49,836 nucleotides of DNA from an uncultured Clostridia bacterium. GTDB lineage: Bacteria; Bacillota; Clostridia; Oscillospirales; Acutalibacteraceae. A program made the position numbers and the translations under genes. This document shows, one piece after another, positions 15,806 through 24,876 of the stretch. The stretch spans positions 1 to 49,836 of the forward strand of contig CANPWP010000013.1 of NCBI GenBank assembly GCA_947584595.1, written 5' to 3'. Positions within the stretch are counted from its first letter, which is position 1. Each line of letters begins with the position of its first letter. The notes under the pieces are model-generated. The model worked only from the letters and a program-made list of their open reading frames with translations, was not told the origin of the DNA and searched no databases.

Positions 15806-15863
15806 AAATTACAACAGAATTAATTGTAAAAATTACTATAAATAGATGTAAAATTACAACAGA
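15806..15863 (+). promoter_or_regulatory. Direct repeats upstream of the response regulator
   Basis: AAATTACAACAGA occurs exactly at 15806-15818 and 15851-15863, 45 bp apart, about 45-100 bp before the response regulator start. OmpR-type regulators often bind direct repeats, so autoregulation is possible; the large spacing is unusual. Confidence 0.35.
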
Positions 15864-15907
15864 TAAAAAACAGATTGACCTGATATACTTTTTGCGGAGG
15901 TGGAAAA

Positions 15908-16585
15908 ATGTATAAAATTTTACTTGTGGAAGATGACATTAACATTCGTGAAATGCTTTGCGATTATTTTTCTGAAAAAAGCGGTAACATAATTAAAATA
16001 GATACTGCAGCAGACGGACAGTCAGGCGTTGAAAAAGCATACGAAAACGCTTACGACCTGCTTTTGCTTGATATAATGCTTCCCAATCTTGACGGATTTG
16101 AAATTTGCAAGGAAATCCGCCGGTTAAGTGATGTTCCTATAATGTTTATTACCGCAAGGTGCGATCAGGAGGATATTTTAACAGGCTACGCTCTCGGGTG
16201 TGATGATTATATAGTAAAACCCTTTTCTCTGCCTGTGTTTTACAAAAAGGTAACCGCTCTTATAAAGCGTTCAAAAGGACTTGTACGGTCTGCTTTGCTC
16301 ACAGCAGGAACACTTTCTCTTAACCCTAACAACGGAATTGTTATATCAGACGGAGAAGAAATTGACCTGCCGGCAAAGGAATATTCTATACTTAAAACCC
16401 TTCTTGAGAACAAAGGATGTGTCGTTCAGCGTGAAACGCTCATTAACCACGCCTGGGGATATGATGAAAATATAAACGACCGCGCCCTTGATACTCATAT
16501 AAAAAATCTCAGGAAAGCTCTGGGAGATAACGCAAAGCTGATAAAGACAGTTATAAAACGTGGATATAAAATCGGAGGGATTTAG
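15908..16585 (+). CDS. OmpR/PhoB-family response regulator
   Basis: 225 residues. Receiver domain 1-118 with acidic pair E8-D9-D10, phospho-acceptor D55 (LLLLDIMLPN), switch threonine T82 and K104 (IVKPF). The C-terminal winged helix spans about 130-225 (LPAKEYSILKTLLENKG ... DTHIKNLRKALG). GCGGAGG lies before the ATG. The stop at 16585 is immediately followed by the start of the kinase gene, so the pair is co-translated. The stimulus and targets are unknown. Confidence 0.94.
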   Translation: MYKILLVEDDINIREMLCDYFSEKSGNIIKIDTAADGQSGVEKAYENAYDLLLLDIMLPNLDGFEICKEIRRLSDVPIMFITARCDQEDILTGYALGCDDYIVKPFSLPVFYKKVTALIKRSKGLVRSALLTAGTLSLNPNNGIVISDGEEIDLPAKEYSILKTLLENKGCVVQRETLINHAWGYDENINDRALDTHIKNLRKALGDNAKLIKTVIKRGYKIGGI

Positions 16586-18283
16586 TTGAAAAAGAAATTA
16601 ATTAAACAAAAACGCAGATTGTTTATATTTATAGCCTCTTCACTTTTAGTGTTAAGCCTTATTGTTTTTTCAGCCTTTGCGGTTATTACATATAATTCAG
16701 AGAAGGAACTGCTCACCATGAACGCTTATTCTGCATATTTTGATAAAATGAGACTCATTGCAGACAATATAAACGGAAATATAGAATTTTATGAATTTAC
16801 AGGCGATTTTGCTGAAGACAAAGACACACAGATAATAATTACAGACGAAAAAGATAATGTTATTGCTCAAAGCGAAAATGCAATCAGCGTAAGCTTTTAT
16901 AATGATGATGAAGAATTAACGGCTGTAAGTTCCATTAAATTTGACGACTTTAGAAATTCAATGACTGATGAGCAATATAAAAAAATTACCGAATATTTAA
17001 CACGAAAAAAAACAAAGGGCGGTAAATACTATATTCTTTCCTGTTCTCAATATTATGCAGGCAAATTTGTTTATCCAAAGCGTGTAGATATTTTGCTGAC
17101 TGACGATGCTCATTCATGGTATGTTCAGGATGAATTGGTAGAGAGGTTTGAGCTTAATCCTGTTATTGATAAAAATATTGATACTACTCTTGAAAATATC
17201 GGACAAATGAACAGAAATATCATAGATACTAACTTTGTGCTGGGGAAGTATGAAAGAGAGGATTTAATCGGAGAAATTGCCACTCAAATTAAAGAAAATT
17301 ATGAAAATTCCGACTCCGATACAGTTACTTATTATTCAATAGATTCAGTTAATATGATTACAAATAATTATAATAATCTTTACAGTATAGCCCCATTTAC
17401 CTATATTTTTTATGAGCAATGCAGTTTATATTATAATAGACCTACAATAATCGAAAATAATTATGAATACACAATTTATAAAGACGATTATGATTTACTT
17501 TCATGTAACATTAAATATGCCCATAAATTCAATGTGCTTGAAAGCTGTATAAACAGACTGATTTTAATGTTTATATATATTTTCGGTGTCTTTTTAATTG
17601 TAGGTGTAATTATCGGAGCTGTTACATGGCATACCCTTAAAAAACAGATTATACAAGAGCACCAGCTTAGAACAATAACAAACTCTATGGCTCACGAATT
17701 AAAAACACCGCTTTTTGTAATAGGAGGTTACGCTGAAAATCTTATAGAAAACATTAATACCGATAAGCAAACGCACTATGCAAATGTAATTTTAGAAAAA
17801 TCCAAATCTATCAACAGGCTTGTTTCAAAAATGCTTGACTATTCAAAGCTTGACTGGACGGGAATGAAGCTCAATACCGAGCAGTTCAATCTTACAGAAA
17901 TGACTCAAAAAATCATAAATAACTATTTTATGGAAGCAATAGACCTTGAATGTGACAAAGATGTATTCATTAATGCTGATAAGCGATTAATAAAATCCGC
18001 TGTTGAAAATCTGATTGATAACGCAGTAAAATACACAACTGTTCACGGGGAAATAAAAGTTACAATAACAAACGGTTTGTTTACTGTAAGCAATCCATTT
18101 GAAAGTGTAACAAAAACAGAAATAGACGGTATGTGGCAGCCATACAACAGGCAAGCGGAACAAAGCAATAAACCCGGTCACGGTTTAGGGCTTGCTATAG
18201 TAAAAAGCATATTTAACCTGCATAAATTCAAATACGGAGCAACATATTCAAATGGCAAAATTGTTTTCTGGTTCAAATTTTAA
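16586..18283 (+). CDS. Sensor histidine kinase
   Basis: 565 residues. Membrane helices at about 12-34 and 325-347 bracket an unusually large extracellular sensor region of about 290 residues without a domain I recognise. The phospho-acceptor H370 (SMAHELKTP), N-box (ENLIDNAVKYT) and G-box (GHGLGLAIVKS) are intact. No clear HAMP domain is seen, the second helix running nearly straight into the dimerisation domain. TTG start with GGAGGGA 5 bases upstream, directly after the regulator's stop. Partner of the product of 15908-16585. Confidence 0.92.
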   Translation: MKKKLIKQKRRLFIFIASSLLVLSLIVFSAFAVITYNSEKELLTMNAYSAYFDKMRLIADNINGNIEFYEFTGDFAEDKDTQIIITDEKDNVIAQSENAISVSFYNDDEELTAVSSIKFDDFRNSMTDEQYKKITEYLTRKKTKGGKYYILSCSQYYAGKFVYPKRVDILLTDDAHSWYVQDELVERFELNPVIDKNIDTTLENIGQMNRNIIDTNFVLGKYEREDLIGEIATQIKENYENSDSDTVTYYSIDSVNMITNNYNNLYSIAPFTYIFYEQCSLYYNRPTIIENNYEYTIYKDDYDLLSCNIKYAHKFNVLESCINRLILMFIYIFGVFLIVGVIIGAVTWHTLKKQIIQEHQLRTITNSMAHELKTPLFVIGGYAENLIENINTDKQTHYANVILEKSKSINRLVSKMLDYSKLDWTGMKLNTEQFNLTEMTQKIINNYFMEAIDLECDKDVFINADKRLIKSAVENLIDNAVKYTTVHGEIKVTITNGLFTVSNPFESVTKTEIDGMWQPYNRQAEQSNKPGHGLGLAIVKSIFNLHKFKYGATYSNGKIVFWFKF

Positions 18284-18358
18284 ATAAAATTTTGATTTAA
18301 TACAAACAATAGAGTTAACATAACATATTACCTCTTCGTGTACTTTTAAAGACACAAA

Positions 18359-18403
18359 GCCAAATGCCCCGACAGACTATTCTGTCGGGGCATTGGCATT
18401 TTT
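18359..18403. terminator. Bidirectional terminator
   Basis: GCCAAATGCCCCGACAGA pairs with TCTGTCGGGGCATTGGC around a TAT loop, followed by ATTTTT. It lies between the convergent kinase gene and the LRR-dockerin gene and is nearly the same sequence as the hairpin at 6528-6565. The remaining 18404-18575 is AT-rich with no gene. Confidence 0.85.
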
Positions 18404-18575
18404 AAGAAGTATAGGAAAAATAAGTAGATAGCTAAACAATAAAAATTATTTATTATTTATCCCTATATATACCTTGTGTTTTTAAAAACAATGTAACAAG
18501 TAAACTATGCATTTAAAAACAAGGTCGGACATATATGTTTTAAAAGCTAAACTTCAATAATAAATTTTTGTCAAA

Positions 18576-21488
18576 TCAGGCTGACGGCGGTGTTACAATA
18601 AATTCGGGTTTTACCGTACCTTTTTTTGTAGCAAAATCGAAGCCAGAAACATCTATTCTGAGCGTTACTGTTGAACCGTCTTTTGCTACAGTATTTTTGG
18701 GCTGAGGGTCTTGCTTATCAAGTGTACCGTCCATACCCCAGTTATACGGTTGCCATGAGCCGTTACAAGCAAATTTAACCACATAGTCTGTGCCTGCCTT
18801 TACATTACTATACGTAATTTCCCAGACTCCCGGTTTAACCTGTGTCATTTTGTTATCTTTAGCTTTAAGGTCCCAGCTTGCGCCGTTTAACCATGTGCCT
18901 GAACCGTTTCCTACTGCACAAATGTAATCAAGTTTCCATGTGCCTAAACCGGCAGAGTCTACTGCTATTTCTTTAGTTGAAGAGCTAAAGTAAATTGTTA
19001 CATCCGCCTCAGTATTAAGAGTAAAGTTATAATTCTCTGCAGGCCATTGTCCTTTATCATATGAACCGTTTTTAACAATTTTGAACGCATAAGAATTTGG
19101 GGAAACGTCTCTCTTTATATACCTATAATCATAAGATTTACCGTCGTAATTATATGTTCCAAATATCATTTTTGGACCTTCATCCGGAGACCAAGTAGGT
19201 GAAACAAAGTCGCCTGCTACACGGTATATATCATTTGATTGGGTTGGCTTTTCAGATGTAGGTTCTGTCTTATCTGTCGGATCTGTCTGCTCTGTTGGGT
19301 CGGTTTTTTCCGTTGGGTCGGTTTTTTCCGTTGGGTCGGTTTTAGGTTCAGTTGCCGTTGTCGGAACAGGGTCTGTTGCAGGGTCTGTTGCGGGAGAAGT
19401 TGTAGGATTAACAGGGTTGAGTTCATTCTTTACAAGTTCGCCAATTTTAAAATCTACTTTATACTTAGCAAGCCAAAGCTGAATCTGAGTTACGTCTTTA
19501 ATAGTAACTTCTCCGTCTCCGTCTGCATTACAAGCTGAGAGAACAGGAATTGGATTAGCTGTTTCATTCAGTAATTTTGCAAGATGAAGCTGAATGTATG
19601 TTACGTCTTTGACATTTACAACTCCGTTGCCGTCAGCGTCGCCTAAAATGTACTCTTCATAAACAGGAGTAGGGTTAGAAGTCGGCTGAGTGTCAATAGG
19701 TGTTGTTGTAGGATCTGTCTTTTCTGTTGCAGATGTTGTTTGTTCTGTTGCAGATGTTGTTTGTTCTGTTGCAGATGTTGTTTGTTCTGTTGCAGATGTT
19801 GTTTGTTCTGTTGCTGCTGTTGTTTGTTCTGTTGCAGCTGTTGTTTGTTCTGTTGGTTGTGTTTCGGGTGGATCAAACGGGTCAAATTTTAAACCATTGT
19901 CTGACGCATAATTTTGAGCTCTACTTTCCCAATAACCGTGTATTGTCAAGGTTTCGTTAGTATTTTTAAGTAATGTTTCGGGGATTTTCATATCTTTATT
20001 ATAAAAATATACATGTTCTATTGCAGTGCAGCCAGAAAATGGAGAGGAATTAATAAGTGTTACATTACCTTCAAGTTTTATTGTTTTTAATTTTACGCAT
20101 TTTAAAAAAGTATTTGAATCGAGTTGTATATCTTTTAAAGTTACTTCTTCTAAATTTGTATTTGAAAATGTGGCTGAACCTAGGCTTTTAAGTGACTCAG
20201 GAAATTTAATTTCTGTTATAGCAGAATTTTGGAAAACGCCGGAATTAAGCATATATAATCCATCGTTTAAGGTTACTTTTGTTAATGAAGCACAATCTTT
20301 GAATGCCCAAGCGCCCGGGTTACTTACAGTACCTGGAATATCTATGCTTGAAATAGCAGTTTTTTCAAAAGCATAGTTGCCTATTTCTTTCAGTCCCTTA
20401 TTCAATGTAACTGTTGCTAATGAAGTACAGCCTTGGAAGGAGTTTTTACCTATCGTTTCTATAGTTTCAGGGAAAATTGCAGAGGTAATATTTGTATTAT
20501 CTTTAAATACTGAGTCTCCTATTGCTGTTACAGAATATGTAAAGTCTTTATACTCAACAGGTTCAAATTTCAATTCTTTTATTGAGTTGTCAAAGCCTAT
20601 TATTGAAACGGCAAGTGTGCCTCCAATATTACCTAAAACTTTATATGTGAATGGAGCTACTGTAAATTCAGTGCCTGTAGCCTCAGGTGTAGGATCTGAA
20701 GATGCAAGCTTTTCAAATTTAAATTTATTATCTGTTGCATATTTTTCTGCAGTACTTCCAACATAACCATGTACAGTTATATCTTTACTTAAACCAAATA
20801 ATAAAGAGGTATAAATTACTGTATCTTTATCATAAAAATATACATCTGTTATTCCTGTGCAGCCACTAAATGGAGCTGCGTACTGATGGAATGAAACATT
20901 TTCATATACATTAACCTTTTTTAAATTTGTGTTGTTAGCAAATGCTCCTTGGAGTGTCACATTTTTTAAAGTTACTTCTTGAATTTTTGCCGAATCAAAT
21001 GCCTGGTTACCAATTTTATTAATTGTTTCAGGAAATTCAATTGCTGTTATAGGGCATTTGTAAAAAGCAGCACTACCTATTTCTTGTGTTCCGTCATTTA
21101 AAGTAAGCGTTGCCAATGATGTGCAATTTTTAAAGCAGTTGGCAGGGATCAGCTTTACAGAGCCCGGAATAGTTACAGAAGTAATAGTAGTATTAGTCTG
21201 AAATGCCTCATTAGCAGCGGCTATTTCTGTTACATTATATGTAACTCCGCTGTCTTCAACTGTGGAAGGTATAACAACCTCGGGGTTAGCGCTGTCATAG
21301 CCTGATACCTTAACAGTGTATGACTCTTCAGTATTACCGGTAACGGTATAAGTCAGTCCGTCTTTTTCAAATGTAGAGTCTATTTCTGCGGCGGACGTTG
21401 ATAAAGGCATAATACTGAAAATACTAAATATCATTGTAAGTGCAAGCACTATGCTTAACAGCTTTTTTTGATGCTTAATAGCATTCAT
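18576..21488 (-). CDS. Secreted LRR-dockerin protein with starch-binding-like modules
   Basis: 970 residues. Signal peptide about 1-34; two BspA-type leucine-rich blocks (about 80-260 and 275-535), each ending in a matching cap (HGY..S.A..YA.DN..KF). Then a Thr-rich linker (541-600), an internal type I dockerin (615-675, two calcium loops DADGNGVVNVKDV and NADGDGEVTIKDV), a second Thr/Pro linker, and one A-B module pair (755-845 and 855-965) like those in 6616-9039. No enzyme motif. Inferred role: surface or amylosome-attached adhesion and starch binding. An internal dockerin flanked by two linkers is less common than a terminal one. Single gene with a GAAGGA ribosome site. Confidence 0.86.
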   Translation of the reverse strand: MNAIKHQKKLLSIVLALTMIFSIFSIMPLSTSAAEIDSTFEKDGLTYTVTGNTEESYTVKVSGYDSANPEVVIPSTVEDSGVTYNVTEIAAANEAFQTNTTITSVTIPGSVKLIPANCFKNCTSLATLTLNDGTQEIGSAAFYKCPITAIEFPETINKIGNQAFDSAKIQEVTLKNVTLQGAFANNTNLKKVNVYENVSFHQYAAPFSGCTGITDVYFYDKDTVIYTSLLFGLSKDITVHGYVGSTAEKYATDNKFKFEKLASSDPTPEATGTEFTVAPFTYKVLGNIGGTLAVSIIGFDNSIKELKFEPVEYKDFTYSVTAIGDSVFKDNTNITSAIFPETIETIGKNSFQGCTSLATVTLNKGLKEIGNYAFEKTAISSIDIPGTVSNPGAWAFKDCASLTKVTLNDGLYMLNSGVFQNSAITEIKFPESLKSLGSATFSNTNLEEVTLKDIQLDSNTFLKCVKLKTIKLEGNVTLINSSPFSGCTAIEHVYFYNKDMKIPETLLKNTNETLTIHGYWESRAQNYASDNGLKFDPFDPPETQPTEQTTAATEQTTAATEQTTSATEQTTSATEQTTSATEQTTSATEKTDPTTTPIDTQPTSNPTPVYEEYILGDADGNGVVNVKDVTYIQLHLAKLLNETANPIPVLSACNADGDGEVTIKDVTQIQLWLAKYKVDFKIGELVKNELNPVNPTTSPATDPATDPVPTTATEPKTDPTEKTDPTEKTDPTEQTDPTDKTEPTSEKPTQSNDIYRVAGDFVSPTWSPDEGPKMIFGTYNYDGKSYDYRYIKRDVSPNSYAFKIVKNGSYDKGQWPAENYNFTLNTEADVTIYFSSSTKEIAVDSAGLGTWKLDYICAVGNGSGTWLNGASWDLKAKDNKMTQVKPGVWEITYSNVKAGTDYVVKFACNGSWQPYNWGMDGTLDKQDPQPKNTVAKDGSTVTLRIDVSGFDFATKKGTVKPEFIVTPPSA
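19720..19860 (-). repeat. Tandem 21-bp repeat encoding the TEQTTxA linker
   Basis: Six near-identical 21-bp units encode A-T-E-Q-T-T-S/A between the second LRR block and the dockerin. Two of the units differ from the rest only by a few bases, so recent expansion is likely and copy number may vary. A shorter T-D-P-T-E-K repeat lies at about 19263-19340. Confidence 0.8.
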
Positions 21489-21772
21489 ATTTTTTCCTTC
21501 TTTCTAAAAATTTTCTTGTTTTTGTTTTGTTTGGAAGAAAATTAATTACTCGTTTTTGATATTATGTTCATTAAATTAATCAATTTTTATTAATTAATTT
21601 CTCTTTGAACCTGAATTAAAATTATATTTTCTTCACATTTTGTTTTTAAAAATATTAAATTGTAGTTGAGTATTCCATACTCAGGTTGAATTAAGATAAG
21701 GTAAAAGAAATTGCTTTTATGCTTTTTCTTTCTGACTGTCGAAAAGTACCTGCTTTAGTCAAAGGAGTTTTT

Positions 21773-22008
21773 GCCTTCCTCTGACGAGTAGTTTTCCTGT
21801 CAGGGTAATGAAAAGGTTAGATTAAAGCTGAACATTTGAGAGAAAAAGCCTTCCCTAACAGGGAAGGTGTCACGACGGAGTCGTGACGGAAGGGTAGAAA
21901 TGTTCAGCTATGCACCCCTCAGTCAGCTTACGCTGACAGCTCCCCTTAAGGGGAGCCTTTTTGTGCGAAAATTTAAAGTAATTCATTTCCCATTAAGTTG
22001 ACGACATT
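21773..22008. repeat. MITE-like repeat, copy A (degenerate, carrying a nested palindrome)
   Basis: It shares with 24503-24825 the opening CCTCTGACGAG, a hairpin run near the end (CTCCCC/GGGGAG then T run) and the last about 50 bp, finishing TTAAGTTGACGACATT. Its left terminal repeat is not seen. Inside is a nested inverted repeat GCTGAACATTT (about 21828) with AAATGTTCAGC (about 21898) around AGGGAAGG and CACGAC-GTCGTG hairpins, which copy B lacks. Confidence 0.6.
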
Positions 22009-22012
22009 TTCT

Positions 22013-22780
22013 GCAAAGAAAGTTTTTTATCCTCTGCTTTTGTATTATAGATTTTTCGACACTCAGAAAGAAAAAACATCTTTGCTTTTTCTTTTAGCCT
22101 TACAAATTTTCTTTTCTCCCTATTTTCCTATCACTTCCTTACAAAACTTAAAATTGGTTAAATTTTTGTATATAATATTAAAAAACAGCATTTCAATAAG
22201 TTTATTTAATGCTGTGTTTTTACTTTATCTCTCTTTTTTCGACCTAAAAATACAATAAAAACGACATAAATCGACTTTGGCAAAAAAAGGAAAAAATTTC
22301 GTGAATTTCGGTATTTCCAGAAAACGATTTTTTGCTGTTTTTTTACCTCTTTTCATCAATATATTACACTTTTCGACCAAAAAAGTCAATATGTTTTTTA
22401 AAAAAATTATTTATTTTTCTTTTATGGATTTAAAATCAAATTATAATTAGCTTTTTTTAGCATTTTTTAAGAAAAAAATTAAAAACAAGGGGTCAATGAG
22501 GGGCCAAAATCAAGAAAAATTTTTACAAAAAATTTTGCCTTATTGTTTCACAAATATCAAAATATGCCAAATGATTTTGTGATTTTAAATTGCTCAAAAA
22601 CGGCTTATCTATGCGGATTATGAGGAGTGATATTTTAGTTGCGTTAAATGTTTTTTGCAACAATTTATAATAATTTAAATTAAAAATAAAACGATAAATT
22701 TTTAAATTTTGACCCCTTATTTTTATTTTAACGTAAAAAACAAAAAGAATTATCATAACCCTAAAACAAAAATATTTATA
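22013..22780. other. AT-rich intergenic stretch without recognised genes
   Basis: Very AT-rich with long A and T runs. The open frames here encode low-complexity Phe/Leu/Lys sequences without a ribosome site or family resemblance, so I call none. With 21489-21772 it makes up most of a 1.35-kb gap. Confidence 0.5.
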
Positions 22781-22784
22781 ACAA

Positions 22785-22819
22785 AACCAGCCTCCCTCAT
22801 TATCAAAGGGAGGCTGGTT
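22785..22819 (-). terminator. Terminator of the lexA/HAD unit
   Basis: On the minus strand AACCAGCCTCCCT pairs with AGGGAGGCTGGTT and is followed by TTTG and a T-rich tail. It lies 18 bp past the HAD gene. Confidence 0.82.
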
Positions 22820-22836
22820 AATTATTATTAAAAAGT

Positions 22837-23487
22837 CTACATCTTATCAATAACCGTTATTGCCTCGTCTAAATCCTTACACAAAGCAAAAATTAACGGT
22901 TTAATCTCTTCTGTGGGCTGTAATAAATCAGGTATCATAACGGGTTTCATTTTTGCATTATATGCAGATTTTATTCCGTTAATACTGTCTTCAAATGCAA
23001 CACATTCCGACGGCTTTAAAGATAGTTCCTTGGCAGCTGTTAAAAATGTTTCCGGGTGAGGTTTGCCGTTTTTAACCATATTACCGCATACAAACTTATC
23101 AAAATATTGCGTAACATTGGCTCTGTTTAGCAAATCAAGTGCTGTTTTACTGCTTGTGGAGGTTGCAAGCGAAATTTTTATTGCGTTATTTTTTAAATAT
23201 TTCAAAATATTTAAAAGTCCTTTTTTTACTGGGACCCCATAATTTTCTATACATTTATAAAAATAAATGTTAGCCTTTGTCCTTATATTCTGATAATCAA
23301 AGTTTTTGCCATAAAGCTCATTATAAAAAAGCTTTACTTCTGCTGTTCTTTTGCCCACAGTATTTTTATAAATATCAAAGCTGTATGTATACCCGTTTTC
23401 ATCCATTGTTCTTTGCCATACCTTATACACGAGCTTTTCTGTATCGAACATAAGACCATCCATATCAAAAACTGCGCCTTTAATCAT
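22837..23487 (-). CDS. HAD-superfamily hydrolase, beta-phosphoglucomutase-like
   Basis: 216 residues. Motif I FDMDGLMFDT with nucleophile D8 and general acid D10, motif II threonine/serine (LATSTSS), a lysine at GNMVKNGKPHPETF, and the metal motif FEDSINGIKSA. The cap domain is helical (C1 type), as in beta-phosphoglucomutase and small phosphatases. The exact substrate cannot be told. It starts 1 bp after the lexA stop codon, so it is co-transcribed with lexA and may be SOS-controlled by position. Confidence 0.9.
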   Translation of the reverse strand: MIKGAVFDMDGLMFDTEKLVYKVWQRTMDENGYTYSFDIYKNTVGKRTAEVKLFYNELYGKNFDYQNIRTKANIYFYKCIENYGVPVKKGLLNILKYLKNNAIKISLATSTSSKTALDLLNRANVTQYFDKFVCGNMVKNGKPHPETFLTAAKELSLKPSECVAFEDSINGIKSAYNAKMKPVMIPDLLQPTEEIKPLIFALCKDLDEAITVIDKM

Positions 23488-23488
23488 A

Positions 23489-24079
23489 TCAGTAATTCCT
23501 TACAAGTGTAATAACCTTTCCCAACAGCATAACTTCGTCAACAATAATTGGCTCGAAATCATCATTTTCAGGCTGGAGACGGAAATGTCCGTTTTCTTTA
23601 TAAAAACGTTTAACGGTTGCACTGTCCTCAACCAATGCAACAACAATGTCCCCGTTGTCTGCAACTGGAGTTCTGTGAACTACAACAATATCGCCGTCTA
23701 AAATGCCTGCATTTATCATACTTTCACCCTGAACTCTAAGTGCAAAAAGCTCTCTGCCTCTTCTTACGCTTTCGGGTACAGGCACATAATCCTCAATATA
23801 TTCTACTGCAAGAATAGGCATACCTGCGGCAACTCTGCCCAAAACAGGAACATTGGTGCTTTTTTCTCCTTTTCCTACTACCTTAATGCAACGGTTTACA
23901 CCACGCTCACGTTTAATCAGGCCCTTTTCTTCAAGAGTATTTAAATGAAGATGAATTGTTGATGTGGATTTTAACCCCGTTGCATCACAAATTTCTCTGA
24001 CAGACGGAACTCTGCCCTCTTCTGAACATTCTACCAAATAGTCATAAATTTTCTGTTGACTTTTGCTTAAAGGTTTCAT
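23489..24079 (-). CDS. lexA: LexA repressor
   Basis: SOS repressor of 196 residues. N-terminal winged helix (SKSQQKIYDYL ... VPSVREICDATGLKSTSTI), self-cleavage site A85-G86 in GRVAAGMPIL, catalytic S120 (QGESM) and K157 (TVKRF) of the S24 peptidase domain. RecA-stimulated self-cleavage turns on DNA-repair genes. I chose ATG 24079 (five residues inside the longest frame) because GTGGGGG lies 8 bases upstream and the protein then starts like its family. A palindrome upstream fits a LexA box. Confidence 0.96.
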   Translation of the reverse strand: MKPLSKSQQKIYDYLVECSEEGRVPSVREICDATGLKSTSTIHLHLNTLEEKGLIKRERGVNRCIKVVGKGEKSTNVPVLGRVAAGMPILAVEYIEDYVPVPESVRRGRELFALRVQGESMINAGILDGDIVVVHRTPVADNGDIVVALVEDSATVKRFYKENGHFRLQPENDDFEPIIVDEVMLLGKVITLVRNY

Positions 24080-24146
24080 AAGTATCCCCCACAAAAATAT
24101 AATTTATAAACCTTTTTTATATTTTATCATATACATCCAAAAAAAT

Positions 24147-24160
24147 CAAACATTTGTTTG
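24147..24160. promoter_or_regulatory. Candidate LexA operator
   Basis: CAAACATTTGTTTG is a perfect 14-bp palindrome 67 bp before the lexA start. It fits the Gram-positive LexA box pattern (GAAC-N4-GTTC) with G to A and C to T at the outer half-site positions. lexA genes are usually self-regulated. Confidence 0.55.
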
Positions 24161-24295
24161 CTAAAATTATTTCACATTTATTACAAATTTGTCAATATTT
24201 CTATAAAAATGTGTATATTTCTTTGTAAAATTTACTTTTTTCTCAAAAAACTCATTTTTGTTCACACAATTGTCACATATATGTTGTTTAATATT

Positions 24296-24447
24296 AGTAT
24301 ACTCAAGGGCGGAACCGCAACTGCCCGAGTATATTGTTCTACCCTCCTCATTGTAAATCGAAATAGAGATTTACGATTGTACCCCTCATTTTTTTAAGAA
24401 CAAAGGAAACACTAAGCCTTCCGCAAGGGTTTGGTGTTTTTCCTTTT
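24296..24447 (+). ncRNA. Candidate small RNA with three hairpins
   Basis: Divergent from lexA. Three successive stem-loops are seen: TATACTC-GGGC/GCCC-GAGTATA (about 24298-24333), TTGTAAATC/GATTTACGA (about 24351-24376), and a terminator-like AAAGGAAACAC ... GTGTTTTTCCTTT (24402-24446). A promoter-like TTGTCA (24270-24275) with TATTAG 16 bp on is weak. No open frame has a ribosome site. Function unknown. Confidence 0.35.
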
Positions 24448-24502
24448 TATAAAGATTTTAAACTCCATTTATCAAATATTTTATCATATCACCTGATAAA
24501 CG

Positions 24503-24825
24503 AATGTCATCAACTTAAGCTACACTAAATAAGATTAAATATTTATGTAACATATTGCCTCCCTCTGACGAGAAATTCCCCTGCAAGAGGAAATGTCACG
24601 AAGCAACAAAAGGGTTGCCGTTTTCGCAGAAAAAGGTGGTTGCGGCAAATCCGCAGACGGAGGGAAAGAAAACGCTTTATATACTACAATGTTTAATTAA
24701 AACGTTTAAATTATTTGAATATCTTCCCTCAGTCAAAATTTTCGTTTTTACAGTTCCCTTGTCAAAGGGAACCTTTTTTCTGCGGAAATTTAAAATAATC
24801 TGTTTTCTTTTAAGTTGACGACATT
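24503..24825. repeat. MITE-like element, copy B, with terminal inverted repeats
   Basis: 323 bp bounded by AATGTCATCAACTTAA (24503-24518) and its near-perfect inverse TTAAGTTGACGACATT (24810-24825), 15 of 16 matching. It encodes nothing convincing. It shares its ends and several internal hairpin motifs with 21773-22008. Probably moved by a transposase encoded elsewhere. Confidence 0.65.
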
Positions 24826-24876
24826 TTTGATATATGGGGTTTATTTAAATTTATAATTTTATTTAAAGAAAATTTT

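Noticed and set aside
19690..19911. Plus-strand repetitive frame (CSVADVV repeats) opposite the LRR-dockerin gene
   Set aside because: It is the reverse-strand reading of the 21-bp linker repeats; the minus-strand gene has full domain support.
21998..22258. Plus-strand open frame of 86 codons in the AT-rich gap
   Set aside because: Low-complexity Phe/Leu/Lys composition, no ribosome site, and it begins inside the MITE-like repeat end.
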